From contig NZ_BDDE01000024.1 of NCBI RefSeq assembly GCF_008327685.1, forward strand, positions 62,001 through 126,000: DNA of 64,000 nucleotides. Direction: 5' to 3'. The notes beneath the pieces were generated by a model, which was not told the origin of the DNA, made no database searches, and saw only the letters and a program-made list of their open reading frames with translations. Each line of letters begins with the position of its first letter. Positions within the stretch are counted from its first letter, which is position 1. Below are positions 8,801 through 17,439 of this stretch, in pieces. Both the position numbers and the translations under genes were made by a program. This stretch comes from Actinomadura sp. K4S16 (GTDB taxonomy: Bacteria > Actinomycetota > Actinomycetes > Streptosporangiales > Streptosporangiaceae).

Positions 8801-9763
8801 GTCCTGGAGCCGGGTCAGGGCCTCGGCGACCGTGTCGGCGGGGCGGACGCTGACGCGGATCGGCAGTGTGTTGATGAACAGGCCGATCATCTGCTCGACG
8901 CCGGGCAGCTCCGGGGGGCGGCCGGAGACCGCGGCGCCGAACACCACGTCGGCCGAGCCGGTGAGGCTGCCGAGCAGCGTGCCCCACGCCAGTTGCAGGA
9001 CGGTGTTGAGGGTGACGCCCTGGGCGCGGGCGCGCGCACCGAGCGCGGAGGTGAGGTCCTCGGTGAGGCGGGTCCGGACGCGTCCGGGGGTGTCGGCGCC
9101 GCCCTCGGGCGCGCCCGGGGCGACGAGGGTGGGCTCGTGGACGCCGTCGAGGGAGCGGCGCCAGGCGTCCTCGGCGGCGGTGCGGTCCTGCGCGGCGAGC
9201 CAGGCCAGGTAGTTCTTGTAGGGGGCGACGCGCGGCATGCCTGTGTCGTCGCCCTTGGCGAGGTAGAGCGCGAACAGCTCGGTCTGAAGGACGGGCGTGG
9301 ACCAGCCGTCCAGCAGGATGTGGTGGTTGGTGAAAACCATGCGGTGCAGGCCGTCCGCCAGCCTGATGAGCAGGAAGCGCAGCAGCGGCGGCTTCGCCAT
9401 GTCGAACGGCCGGGCGCGTTCGGCGTCGGCCAGCTCCCGCGCCCTGGCCTCGCGCTCGGCCTCGGGCAGGGCGGACAGGTCCTCGTCCCGCCACGGGAGC
9501 CTGACCGCGCGGTGCACGACCTGGACGGGCGAGCCCTCCTTGCGCTGCCGGAACCCGGCGCGCAGGTTGGCGTGCCGGCGCAGGAGGGTCGCGGCGGCGG
9601 CGCGGAGGGCGCCGGTGTCGAGCGGGCCGCGCAGGTCGAACACGATCTGCGCGGTGTAGACGTCGCGGCCCGAGTCGTAGAGGGCGTGGAAGAACAGGCC
9701 CTGCTGTAGCGGGGACAGCGGGAGGATGTCCTCAAGCTGCGACTTGCTCAATCCAGCTCCCAT
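5846..9763 (-). CDS. NRPS3: C-A-T-TE termination module
   Basis: About 1305 aa. C domain (roughly 15-450) begins LEDILPLSPLQQGLFFHAL, the style of C domains that accept a D-configured donor, with NHHILLDG at His147; this fits the epimerase ending NRPS2. A domain (about 470-955) has FTSGSTGVPKG, NVYGPTE, YRTGDL and NGK with Lys948. By eye on GrsA numbering the pocket reads D-A-Y-L-L-G-V-T-Y, which I cannot assign. T domain: GGDSI, Ser1002. The type I thioesterase (about 1065-1300) has GWSLGG with Ser1129, Asp in LIDAYHG and His in DHHLL; it releases the heptapeptide as acid or ring. The ATG at 9763 overlaps the NRPS2 stop by 16 bases; a TTG at 9751 with GGGAG upstream is an alternative start. 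Confidence 0.93.
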   Translation of the reverse strand: MGAGLSKSQLEDILPLSPLQQGLFFHALYDSGRDVYTAQIVFDLRGPLDTGALRAAAATLLRRHANLRAGFRQRKEGSPVQVVHRAVRLPWRDEDLSALPEAEREARARELADAERARPFDMAKPPLLRFLLIRLADGLHRMVFTNHHILLDGWSTPVLQTELFALYLAKGDDTGMPRVAPYKNYLAWLAAQDRTAAEDAWRRSLDGVHEPTLVAPGAPEGGADTPGRVRTRLTEDLTSALGARARAQGVTLNTVLQLAWGTLLGSLTGSADVVFGAAVSGRPPELPGVEQMIGLFINTLPIRVSVRPADTVAEALTRLQDEQAALMPHHHLGLSDIQRLTGAGTLFDTMTVLENYPFDPDAAGTDLGGLTLHDVDGYDASHYPLTFAAVPGRGLSLRIDHRTDLFTGDDAARLMRRLVRVLEAVAYRPDLPLGRIAVLDDEERARVLGTWQGPVTARRPQTLTARFSEQRDRTPDAVAVRAAGESLTYAGLDARANRLAHRLIGLGVRRDTPVAVLLERSADIPVVSLAILKAGGAYAPIHHGYPPERMAWAVAEVAAPVLVVNAPMRDRVAGLDTSARILDVDDDPDLAAQPATDPALPCHPEQLACVLFTSGSTGVPKGVMLRHRDAVDLATDGRLRGGAHDRVLVHSPHAFDASLYELWTPLLHGGTAVVAPPGHLNGEALEEIIAAEDLTGLFLTTTLFNLVADERPRAFARLREVLTGGEAGAPAAIRKVLAACPDTEVGNVYGPTEATTYTTIAGQRAPLADPSETSAVLGRPIDDMRVYVLDQALRPVPPGAAGEAYIAGAGLGRGYLRRPALTAERYVADPFGAPGDRMYRTGDLVRWRPDGTLEYLDRADFQVKVRGFRIELGEIEAAVAAHPAVANVAVVAREDVPGTRTLVAYVIAPDLPAVGHGLREFVRERLPEYMVPAAFVLLDTFPVGPNGKLDRRALPAPDYGEAAAGRDPRTPDEERLCGIVADVLGLDRVGADVSFFDLGGDSIAALKLATRARQAGVELTPRDVFTHQTVEAMTRVGDPEDRLGFEVLLPIRTSGTRPPLFFVHPAGGLAWGYLQFQRHLGPDQPIYGLQARAFTRSALPESVAEMADDYLAQIRTVQPTGPYHLAGWSLGGLVAYETALRLQAAGERVALLALIDAYHGQDLESERREVLPELLEAIGVDACMVAEDGNPDMAQIMAVLAERDDALATLGEDDLVNVYRNYENGLRQAEEYEPGRYRGDIVFFTALRGRTEDSPTGRSNWGPLVEGEIEDYPLDVDHHLLMEPGPAAEMGAVLAAKLDKLHSSH

Positions 9764-12700
9764 TCGCCGTCGAGCTCGGCGGCGAGCTCGTCGATCTCCT
9801 CCTGGCTGACGTCCACCAGGGACAGGTCGGACGGGGTGAACCCGCCCACGGGCCCGTCCGCGGCGCCGTCCACGACGTGCGCGACGAGGCCGCGCAGGGC
9901 CGCGAACCAGCGCTCGGCGAGGTCCTCGACGGCGGCGGCGTCGAACAGGCCGCCCGCCCACGTCCAGGTCGCGGAAAGCTCGGGACCGCCCGGCAGGTCG
10001 CGGGTGTGCGCGTTGACCTCGATGGCGTGGACGAGGCCGAGCGCGCCGTCCTGCCCGGCGCCGAGGGCGTCGCTGTCCGCCTGGACCGCGGGCCCCCAGT
10101 CGGTGGCCTCGGGCGCGGCGGAGCGGCCGAGGTAGTTGAACGCGATCTGGGGGTGGCCGCCGGCGCGGACGACGGGGTTGAGGTAGCGGAGCAGGCCATA
10201 CCCGATGCCGTTGTCCGGGATCTCGCGCAGCTGCTCCTTGACCCGCTTGAGGGCGGTGCCGACCGCCTGGCCGCCCTCGCGGACGTCGGCGGGCGACAGC
10301 CGCCCCGGGTCGAGCCGCACCGGGTGGATCGAGGTGAACCATCCGGCGGTGCGGGACAGGTCGACGCCCGGGACGATCTCCTCGCGCCCGTGCCCTTCGA
10401 GGTCGACGAGGACGGCCGTCTCGTCGCGGGCGCCGCGCTCGCCCCGCCATTCGGCGACGGCGATGGCGAGTCCGGTGAGCAGCACGTCGTTGACCCGGCC
10501 GTGGAACGCGGCCGGGACCTCGGTGAGCAGCGGCTCGGTCACGTCGGCGGGCAGGTCGAGGGTGAGGTGGCCCGCCGTCGCGAACGTGTCGGTCGCCGGG
10601 TCCAGCGGGCGGGAGCCGAGCGCGGGGTCGGAGGTGGCGAGGATGTCGTCCCAGAGCGGCAGCTCCGCGGTCCGGGCGGGGTCGGACGCCTCGGCGGCGA
10701 GGCGCTGCGCCCAGCGGCGGAACGAGGTCGGGACGGGGTCGAGATCGCCCCCGGCCCAGGCCGTGACCAGGTCGGGCAGGAGGATCCGCCAGGAGACGCC
10801 GTCCACGACCAGGTGGTGGAGGGTGAGCAGGAGGCGCCCGGACGCGGCGGGGCCCGCGTCGAACCAGACGAGCCGCGCCATCGTCCCGGCGGCCGGGTCG
10901 AGGCCGAGGCGGGCGGCCTCGGCCTCGGCGGCGAGGACGGCGCGCAGGTCGTCGGGGCCGAGGCCGGAGACGTCCACGCGGCGGACGAGGGGCGCGGCGT
11001 CGACGGTGCCCGGCTCGGTCACCTCGAACTCGGCGCCGGTCACGCGGAGCCGGAGCATGTCGTGGTGGTCGAGGAGGGTCTGGAGCGCGGCGGTCAGCCG
11101 CTCCGTGCCGAGGTCCGGCGGGACCTGGAGCAGCATCCGCTGGCTGTAGCCGTCGACGGGGCCGTGCAGCTCCTGGAACCAGCGCATGATCGGGGTGGGC
11201 GGGACGCGGCCGATGCCCGCCCCCGGCGCCTCGGTCTCGACTTCTTCGCCTTCGCCGACGAGTCTGGCGGTGGCGGCGAGTTCTTCGACGGTCTGGTGCT
11301 GGAAGACCTCGCGGGGGGTGATGACCAGGCCGGACTGGCGGGCTCGGGAGACGAGCTGGATGGCGATGATGGAGTCGCCGCCCAAATCGAAGAACCCGTC
11401 GTCGATCCCGACCCGTTCCAGGCCGAGGACCTCGGCGAACAGGCGAGCGAGCGTCTCCTCCTCCGGCGTCCGGGGCGCGCGCGAGGACACCTTGGCCGAG
11501 AAGTCGGGCGCGGGCAGCGCCTTGCGGTCCAGCTTGCCGTTCGAGGTCAGCGGCAGCGCGTCCAGCTCCACCACGGCGGCCGGGACCATGTGGTCGGGCA
11601 GGGCCTTCGCGGCGAAGCGGCGCAGCTCGGCGGAGTCGGTGCCGGACGCGACGACGTAGGCGATGAGGCGGTCGTCCCGGACGATCACCGCGGCGTCGCG
11701 GACGTCCTCGTGCCGGGTCAGGACGGCCTGGATCTCGCCCGGCTCGATCCGGAAGCCGCGCAGCTGCACCTGCTGGTCGCCGCGGCCAAGGTATTCGAGG
11801 GTCCCGTCCGCGCGCCAGCGGCCGAGGTCGCCCGTGCGGTACATGCGGGTGCCGGGCTCGCCGTGCGGGTCGGCCACGAACCGCTCGGCCGACAGGGCAG
11901 GGCGGTTCAGGTAGCCGCGCGCCAGCCCGGGACCCGCGACGTACAGCTCGCCCGGCACGCCGGGCGGGACGGGCTGGAGCCGGCCGTCGAGGACGTAGAC
12001 ACGCAGGTCGGGGATGCCGGCGCCGATGGTGCTCCCCGGCGCCGTGGCCGCCTGGACCCGGTCGAGGGCGAGGTACGAGACGTGCACGGTCGTCTCGGTG
12101 ATCCCGTACATGTTGACGAGGACGGGGGCGTTCTCGTCGTGGCGGGAGTACCAGTCCTCCAGGCGCCCGAGGTCGAGCGCCTCACCGCCGAAGACGACGT
12201 AGCGCAGCGCCAGGTCCGCGCCCGGGTTCTGCCGGTCGGCCGCCATCAACTGGTAGAAGGCCGACGGGGTCTGGTTGAGGACGGTGACCTTCTCGGCGGC
12301 GAGCAGGGCGAGGAAGTCGTCCGGAGAGCGGGACGTCAGGTAGGGGACGACGACGAGCCTGCCCCCGTACAGCAGCGAACCCCACAGCTCCCACACCGAG
12401 AAGTCGAAGGCATAGGAGTGGAACAGCGTCCACACATCGCCCGGCCCGAAGTCGAACCACTCCTCGGTCGAACCCAGCAACCGCACCACGTTCTGATGCG
12501 GAATCACCACACCCTTCGGACGCCCCGTCGAACCCGACGTGTAGATGACGTAGGCGGGGTGGTCCGGTGAGATCGCGACGCCGAGGTCCGTGCCCGGAAG
12601 GCCGGGGTCGTCCAGGCCTTCGAGATCCTCCGGGCGCAGGGTCAGGACAGGGCGGGCGTCCTCGACCATGTACGCGATCCGGTCTTCGGGGTAGTCCGGG

Positions 12701-15700
12701 TCGATCGGCACATACGCCGCGCCCGCCTTCAACACCCCGAGAATCGCCACCACCAGCTCCGCCGAACGCGGCAGAGCCAAAGCCACGAACTGCTCAGGAC
12801 CCACACCCCGCTCGACCAGACGCCGAGCCAGACGATTCGCCCGCGCGTTCACCTCGCCAAACGTCCACGACACACCCTCGAACGACACCGCCACGGCACC
12901 CGGACGCGCCGCAGCCTGCGCCTCGAACAGCGCCGGGATGGTCGTGCGCGGGACGTCGCCGCCCTTGCCGCCCGCCCAGCGGCGCAGCAGGGTGCGCCGC
13001 TCGCCGCGGTCGAGGATCTCGGCGGTGGTGATGGGCGCGTCGGGATCGGCGACGAGTTCGCGGACGAGGCGCTCGAACCGGCGGGCGACGGCCTGGGCGG
13101 TGGCGGGGTCGAAGAGGTCGAGGGCGTATTCGAGCCCGGCCTCGATGCCGCCGGGGGCGCCGTCGTCGCCGTGCCGCTCCTCCAGGTAGAGCGACAGGTC
13201 GTACTTCGCGGCGCCCGCCGCGAGGGGCTCGGCGCCGCCGGTCAGGCCGTCCAGTTCGAGCCGCGCCTCGGGGTTGTTCTGGAATGACAGGACGACCTGG
13301 AACAGCGGGTGCCGCGCCATCGACCGTGCCGGGTTGAGCACCTCCACGAGCCGCTCGAACGGCAGGTCCTGGTGGGCGTAGGCGGCGAGGTCGGTCTCCT
13401 TCACCCGCCCGACCAGCTCCCGGAACGACGGATCGCCCGAGGTGTCGGTGCGCAGGACGAGCATGTTCACGAACATGCCGACCAGATCGTCCAGCGCCTC
13501 GTCGGTCCGCCCCGCGATCGGCGAGCCGATCGGCACGTCCGTCCCCGCGCCCAGCCGCGTCAGCAGCGCCGCGAACGCGGCCTGCATGACCATGAAGAGG
13601 CTCGCGCCGCTCTGCCGGGCGAGGGCGAGGAGCTCGGCGTGGAGTCCGGCGTCCAGTTCGAACGCGTGCGTCCCGCCCCGGTAGGACGCCTGCGCCGGGC
13701 GCGGCCGGTCGGCGGGCAGCGGCAATTCCTCCGGCAGTCCTGCCAGCGCCTCACGCCAGTACGCGATCTGCCGGGAGATCAGACTCTCCGGATCGTCCTC
13801 CGAACCGAACAGCTCCCGCTGCCACAACGTGTAGTCCGCGTACTGGACGGGCAGCGGCGCCCACTGCGGCTCGCGGCCCTCCGCGCGGGCCGCGTAGGCG
13901 AGGATCACGTCGCGGGCCAGCGGCGCCATCGACCAGCCGTCCGCCGCGATGTGGTGCAGGACGAGCATGAGGACGTGCGCGCCGTCGCCGAGCGCGAACA
14001 GGCGGGCCCGCAGCGGCGGCTCCACCGACAGGTCGAAGCCCTGCCCGACCGTCGCGGCCAGCGCCGCCGGCAGCGCGCTCTCGTCCACCTCCGCGACGTC
14101 GAGGCGGGGGCGGGCGTCGGCCGGGTCGAGGACGAGCTGCCGCGCGGTCCCGGACCGGTCCGGGAAGATCGTGCGGAGCGGCTCGTGGCGCGCCGCGACG
14201 TCGGCCAGCGCGGCGCGCAGCGCGGCCAGGTCGAGGGCGCCTTCCAGGCGCAGCGCGATCGGCATGTTGAACGTCGCGGGCGCGCCCTCGAACCGGTTGA
14301 GGAACCAGAGCCGCTGCTGCGCGTACGACAGCGGGACGACGTCCGGGCGCTCGGCCGGCACCAGCGGCGGGCGGACGTCCCCGCCGGCCTCGGCGAGCCG
14401 TTCGGCGAGGCCCGCGGCGGTCGGCGCCTCGAACAGCGCCCGGACGGGCAGCTCGGCGCCGAGCGCGGACCGGATCCTGCTGACCAGGCGGGTCGCGGTG
14501 AGCGAGTCGCCGCCGAGGTCGAAGAAGCCGTCGTCCACGCCGACCCTCGGCACGCCGAGGACCTCGGCGAACAGCCCGCAGAGGATCTCCTCCTGCGGCG
14601 AGCGCGGGGCGCGGCCGGTGTCGGCGCCGGTGTCGGGCGCGGGCAGCGCGGCCCGGTCGAGCTTGCCGTTCACGGTGAGCGGCAGCGCGTCGAGGACGGT
14701 GAGGGAGGGGACCATGTAGTCCGGCAGCCGCTCGGCGGCGTACCGCCGGACGGCGGCGGCGTCGGCATCCGGACCGACGAGGTAGGCGGCGAGGCGGCGG
14801 TCGCCGGGCCGGTCCTCGCGGACGACGACGGCGGCGCGCGCGACGCCCGGGCATCCGCCGAGCACGTTCTCGATCTCGCCGGGCTCCACCCGGAAGCCGC
14901 GGATCTTGACCTGGTCGTCGGCGCGGCCGAGGTACTCGACCGTCCCGTCCGGCCGCCACCGGGCGAGGTCGCCGGTGCGGTACATGCGCTCGCCGGGCGC
15001 GCCGAACGGGTCCGCGACGAACCGCTCGGCGGTCAGGCCGGGCCGGTCGTGGTACCCGCGCGCGAGCTGGACGCCCGCGAGGTACAGCTCACCGGGGACG
15101 CCGGCCGGGACGGGCTGGAGCGCGCGGTCCAGCACGTAGGCGCGGGTGCCCCGGTAGGGGGAGCCGACGGTCGGGCGCTCGCTGCGCGCCACGACGGCGT
15201 TCATGGTGTCGATCGTCGACTCGGTGGGCCCGTAGAAGTTGCGCGCGGTGAGGCCGGGGACCGCGCGCAGCTCCGCCCACAGGCTCTCGCTGACCGCCTC
15301 GCCGCCCAGGAGGAGCTGAGAGGGCATGTGCCTGCCGTCGGCGTCCAGCAGTCCGGCCTCGCGGAGCGAGGTGAAGTGCGACGGGGTGGTGTTCACCAGG
15401 TCGATCCGCGCACGCGCCACGTAGGCGGTGTAGGCCTCGACGTCGCGGCGGGTCTCGTCGTCGATGAGGTGCAGCTCGTGGCCGTACATCATCCAGAGCA
15501 GGCCCATCCAGGACGTGTCGAACGAGAACGACGCCAGGTGGGCGAACCGCATCCGGCGGCCCCCGGCGGCCTCGATCGCCGGGTCGAAGAACGCGCCCCG
15601 GTGCGCCTCGAAGTAGTTCAGCACGCCCACGTGCGGGACGGTCACGCCCTTCGGGCGCCCCGTCGATCCGGAGGTGTAGATGACGTAGGCGGCGTTGTCC

Positions 15701-17439
15701 GGCCGCAGGCTCCGGACCCGCTCCGCGTCGGAGGGGTCGTGGGAGGGCCGTCCGGCCGCGGCGGGGAGGCCGTCGGCGGTGATGACCAGTGCCGGGCGGC
15801 AGTCCTCCAGCGTGGACGCGATGCGGTCGGCCGGGTACTCGGGGTCGATCGGGACGTACGCGGCGCCGGCCTTCAGCACGCCGAGGATCGCGACGACGAT
15901 CTCCGGGGTGCGCGGCAGGACGAGGGCGACGCGGTCCTCGGATCCGATCCCCCGCGCGATCAGCTCGTGGGCGAGGCGGTTGGCGCGGGCGTTCAGGTCG
16001 GCGTAGGTCAGCCGGTCGCCGCCGCAGACGAGGGCGGTGTCGTCCGGGGTTCGCGCGGCCTGGGCCTCGAACAGCGCCGGGAGGGTGCCGGACGGGACGT
16101 CGGCGGCCGTGTCGTTCCAGGCCGCCAGGGCCGCCCGCTCCGCGTCGTCCGCGAGGTCGACCGCGCCGATCGCCTGGTCGGCGTCCGCGGCGAACGCCTC
16201 CAGGAAGCGGCGGACCCGGGCGAGCAGCGCTTCGACGGCGGGCGGCTCGAACACGTCGGGCCGGTAGTGCAGGCGGAGCGAGAGAGTCTCGCCGGGGACG
16301 GCGACGAACGACAGGGGGAAGTGGGTGGCGTCGTAGGAGTCGACCCCGGTGATGCGGACGCCGTTGAGGGAGCCGTCCATCGAGGACGGGTCGAACGGGT
16401 AGTTCTCCAGCACCGTCATCGTGTCGAACAGCGCGCCGCCGTGGCCCGCCGCCCGCTGGATGTCGGTGAGGCCGAGGTGGTGGTGGGCGAGGAGCTCGGT
16501 CTGCTCGTCCTGGAGCCGCTCCATCAGCGCGCCGAGGGGCTCGTCCAGCCGGTACCGGACGCGGACGGGCAGCGTGTTGATGAACAGCCCGATCATCTGC
16601 TCGATGCCCGGCAGCTCGGGGGGACGGCCGGACACGGTCGCGCCGAACACCACGTCGTCCCTGCCGAGGAACCGGCCGAGGACGAGGCCCCAGGCGCCCT
16701 GCAGGACGGTGCTCAGCGTGACGCCGTGCCGGCGGGCGGCGCGGGTGAGGCGGCGGGTGGTGCGCTCGTCCAGCCCGGTGATGGTGCGCTCGGGGGGTTC
16801 GGGGGCGCGGGCGGCGGCCGCGGGGGCGACGAGGCTGGGCTCCCCGACGCCGTCCAGGGCGCGGCGCCAGGCGTCCTCGGCGGCGGCGCGGTCCTGCTGG
16901 GAGAGCCAGGCCAGGTAGTTCTTGTACGGGGTGACGCGCGGCATGCCCGCGTCGTGGCCGCCCTGCATGTACAGCAGGAACAGCTCGGTCGCCAGGATCG
17001 GCGTGGACCAGCCGTCCAGCAGGATGTGGTGGTTGGTGAAGACCAGGCGGTGCCGCTCCGGGCCCGTCCGGACGAGGACGAACCGCAGCAGCGGCGGCGC
17101 GGTCATGTCGAAGCCGCGCGCCCGCTCGCGCAGCACGACGGCGTCGGCCTCGGCGCCGGTGGCGGTGACCTCCTCCCACGGCAGCTCGACGGTGCGCGGC
17201 ACGACCTGCACGGGCCGCGACAGGTCCTCGTGCCAGAACGCGGCGCGCAGGTTGGGGTGGCGGCGCAGCAGCGTCTCGGCGGCGGTCCGCAGCGCGGCGG
17301 TGTCGAGGGGCCCCTCCAGGTCCAGCACGAACTGGGCCGTGTAGACGTCGCCGTCGGCGGCGTCGAAGAGGGCGTGGAAGAAGAAGCCCTGCTGCAGCGG
17401 CGACAGCGGCAGGATGTCCTCGAGGTCGCCCCGGTTCAC
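9748..17439 (-). CDS. NRPS2: C-A-T-C-A-T-E (modules 5 and 6)
   Basis: About 2563 aa. C5 (1-440) starts GDLEDILPLSPLQQG and has NHHILLDG (His137), so it is of the D-accepting type, matching the epimerase that ends NRPS1. A5 (about 455-930, A10 Lys926) has an unusual A4 region, FDTSWMGLL; the pocket read by eye is D-T-M-N-L-G-F-I-D, not assigned. T5 Ser979. C6 (about 1000-1440) has LHHIAADGWS. A6 (A10 Lys1969) gives D-F-W-N-V-G-M-V-H, the known threonine pattern with Ile to Val at one position. T6 Ser2023. The C-terminal epimerization domain has HHLVVDGVSW (His2208) and AFNYLGR. The GTG at 17439 overlaps the NRPS1 stop (GTGA) with GGAGG upstream. Confidence 0.94.
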   Translation of the reverse strand: MNRGDLEDILPLSPLQQGFFFHALFDAADGDVYTAQFVLDLEGPLDTAALRTAAETLLRRHPNLRAAFWHEDLSRPVQVVPRTVELPWEEVTATGAEADAVVLRERARGFDMTAPPLLRFVLVRTGPERHRLVFTNHHILLDGWSTPILATELFLLYMQGGHDAGMPRVTPYKNYLAWLSQQDRAAAEDAWRRALDGVGEPSLVAPAAAARAPEPPERTITGLDERTTRRLTRAARRHGVTLSTVLQGAWGLVLGRFLGRDDVVFGATVSGRPPELPGIEQMIGLFINTLPVRVRYRLDEPLGALMERLQDEQTELLAHHHLGLTDIQRAAGHGGALFDTMTVLENYPFDPSSMDGSLNGVRITGVDSYDATHFPLSFVAVPGETLSLRLHYRPDVFEPPAVEALLARVRRFLEAFAADADQAIGAVDLADDAERAALAAWNDTAADVPSGTLPALFEAQAARTPDDTALVCGGDRLTYADLNARANRLAHELIARGIGSEDRVALVLPRTPEIVVAILGVLKAGAAYVPIDPEYPADRIASTLEDCRPALVITADGLPAAAGRPSHDPSDAERVRSLRPDNAAYVIYTSGSTGRPKGVTVPHVGVLNYFEAHRGAFFDPAIEAAGGRRMRFAHLASFSFDTSWMGLLWMMYGHELHLIDDETRRDVEAYTAYVARARIDLVNTTPSHFTSLREAGLLDADGRHMPSQLLLGGEAVSESLWAELRAVPGLTARNFYGPTESTIDTMNAVVARSERPTVGSPYRGTRAYVLDRALQPVPAGVPGELYLAGVQLARGYHDRPGLTAERFVADPFGAPGERMYRTGDLARWRPDGTVEYLGRADDQVKIRGFRVEPGEIENVLGGCPGVARAAVVVREDRPGDRRLAAYLVGPDADAAAVRRYAAERLPDYMVPSLTVLDALPLTVNGKLDRAALPAPDTGADTGRAPRSPQEEILCGLFAEVLGVPRVGVDDGFFDLGGDSLTATRLVSRIRSALGAELPVRALFEAPTAAGLAERLAEAGGDVRPPLVPAERPDVVPLSYAQQRLWFLNRFEGAPATFNMPIALRLEGALDLAALRAALADVAARHEPLRTIFPDRSGTARQLVLDPADARPRLDVAEVDESALPAALAATVGQGFDLSVEPPLRARLFALGDGAHVLMLVLHHIAADGWSMAPLARDVILAYAARAEGREPQWAPLPVQYADYTLWQRELFGSEDDPESLISRQIAYWREALAGLPEELPLPADRPRPAQASYRGGTHAFELDAGLHAELLALARQSGASLFMVMQAAFAALLTRLGAGTDVPIGSPIAGRTDEALDDLVGMFVNMLVLRTDTSGDPSFRELVGRVKETDLAAYAHQDLPFERLVEVLNPARSMARHPLFQVVLSFQNNPEARLELDGLTGGAEPLAAGAAKYDLSLYLEERHGDDGAPGGIEAGLEYALDLFDPATAQAVARRFERLVRELVADPDAPITTAEILDRGERRTLLRRWAGGKGGDVPRTTIPALFEAQAAARPGAVAVSFEGVSWTFGEVNARANRLARRLVERGVGPEQFVALALPRSAELVVAILGVLKAGAAYVPIDPDYPEDRIAYMVEDARPVLTLRPEDLEGLDDPGLPGTDLGVAISPDHPAYVIYTSGSTGRPKGVVIPHQNVVRLLGSTEEWFDFGPGDVWTLFHSYAFDFSVWELWGSLLYGGRLVVVPYLTSRSPDDFLALLAAEKVTVLNQTPSAFYQLMAADRQNPGADLALRYVVFGGEALDLGRLEDWYSRHDENAPVLVNMYGITETTVHVSYLALDRVQAATAPGSTIGAGIPDLRVYVLDGRLQPVPPGVPGELYVAGPGLARGYLNRPALSAERFVADPHGEPGTRMYRTGDLGRWRADGTLEYLGRGDQQVQLRGFRIEPGEIQAVLTRHEDVRDAAVIVRDDRLIAYVVASGTDSAELRRFAAKALPDHMVPAAVVELDALPLTSNGKLDRKALPAPDFSAKVSSRAPRTPEEETLARLFAEVLGLERVGIDDGFFDLGGDSIIAIQLVSRARQSGLVITPREVFQHQTVEELAATARLVGEGEEVETEAPGAGIGRVPPTPIMRWFQELHGPVDGYSQRMLLQVPPDLGTERLTAALQTLLDHHDMLRLRVTGAEFEVTEPGTVDAAPLVRRVDVSGLGPDDLRAVLAAEAEAARLGLDPAAGTMARLVWFDAGPAASGRLLLTLHHLVVDGVSWRILLPDLVTAWAGGDLDPVPTSFRRWAQRLAAEASDPARTAELPLWDDILATSDPALGSRPLDPATDTFATAGHLTLDLPADVTEPLLTEVPAAFHGRVNDVLLTGLAIAVAEWRGERGARDETAVLVDLEGHGREEIVPGVDLSRTAGWFTSIHPVRLDPGRLSPADVREGGQAVGTALKRVKEQLREIPDNGIGYGLLRYLNPVVRAGGHPQIAFNYLGRSAAPEATDWGPAVQADSDALGAGQDGALGLVHAIEVNAHTRDLPGGPELSATWTWAGGLFDAAAVEDLAERWFAALRGLVAHVVDGAADGPVGGFTPSDLSLVDVSQEEIDELAAELDGEWELD
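11234..13866 (-). repeat. Long internal repeat, copy in NRPS2 (module 6)
   Basis: Spans much of C6, A6 and T6 of NRPS2 and is closely matched by 18871-21485 in NRPS1. Very long stretches look identical, for example around 12360-12540 and 13790-13866. The offset is about 7.62-7.64 kb with small indels. It indicates module duplication or later gene conversion. Confidence 0.75.
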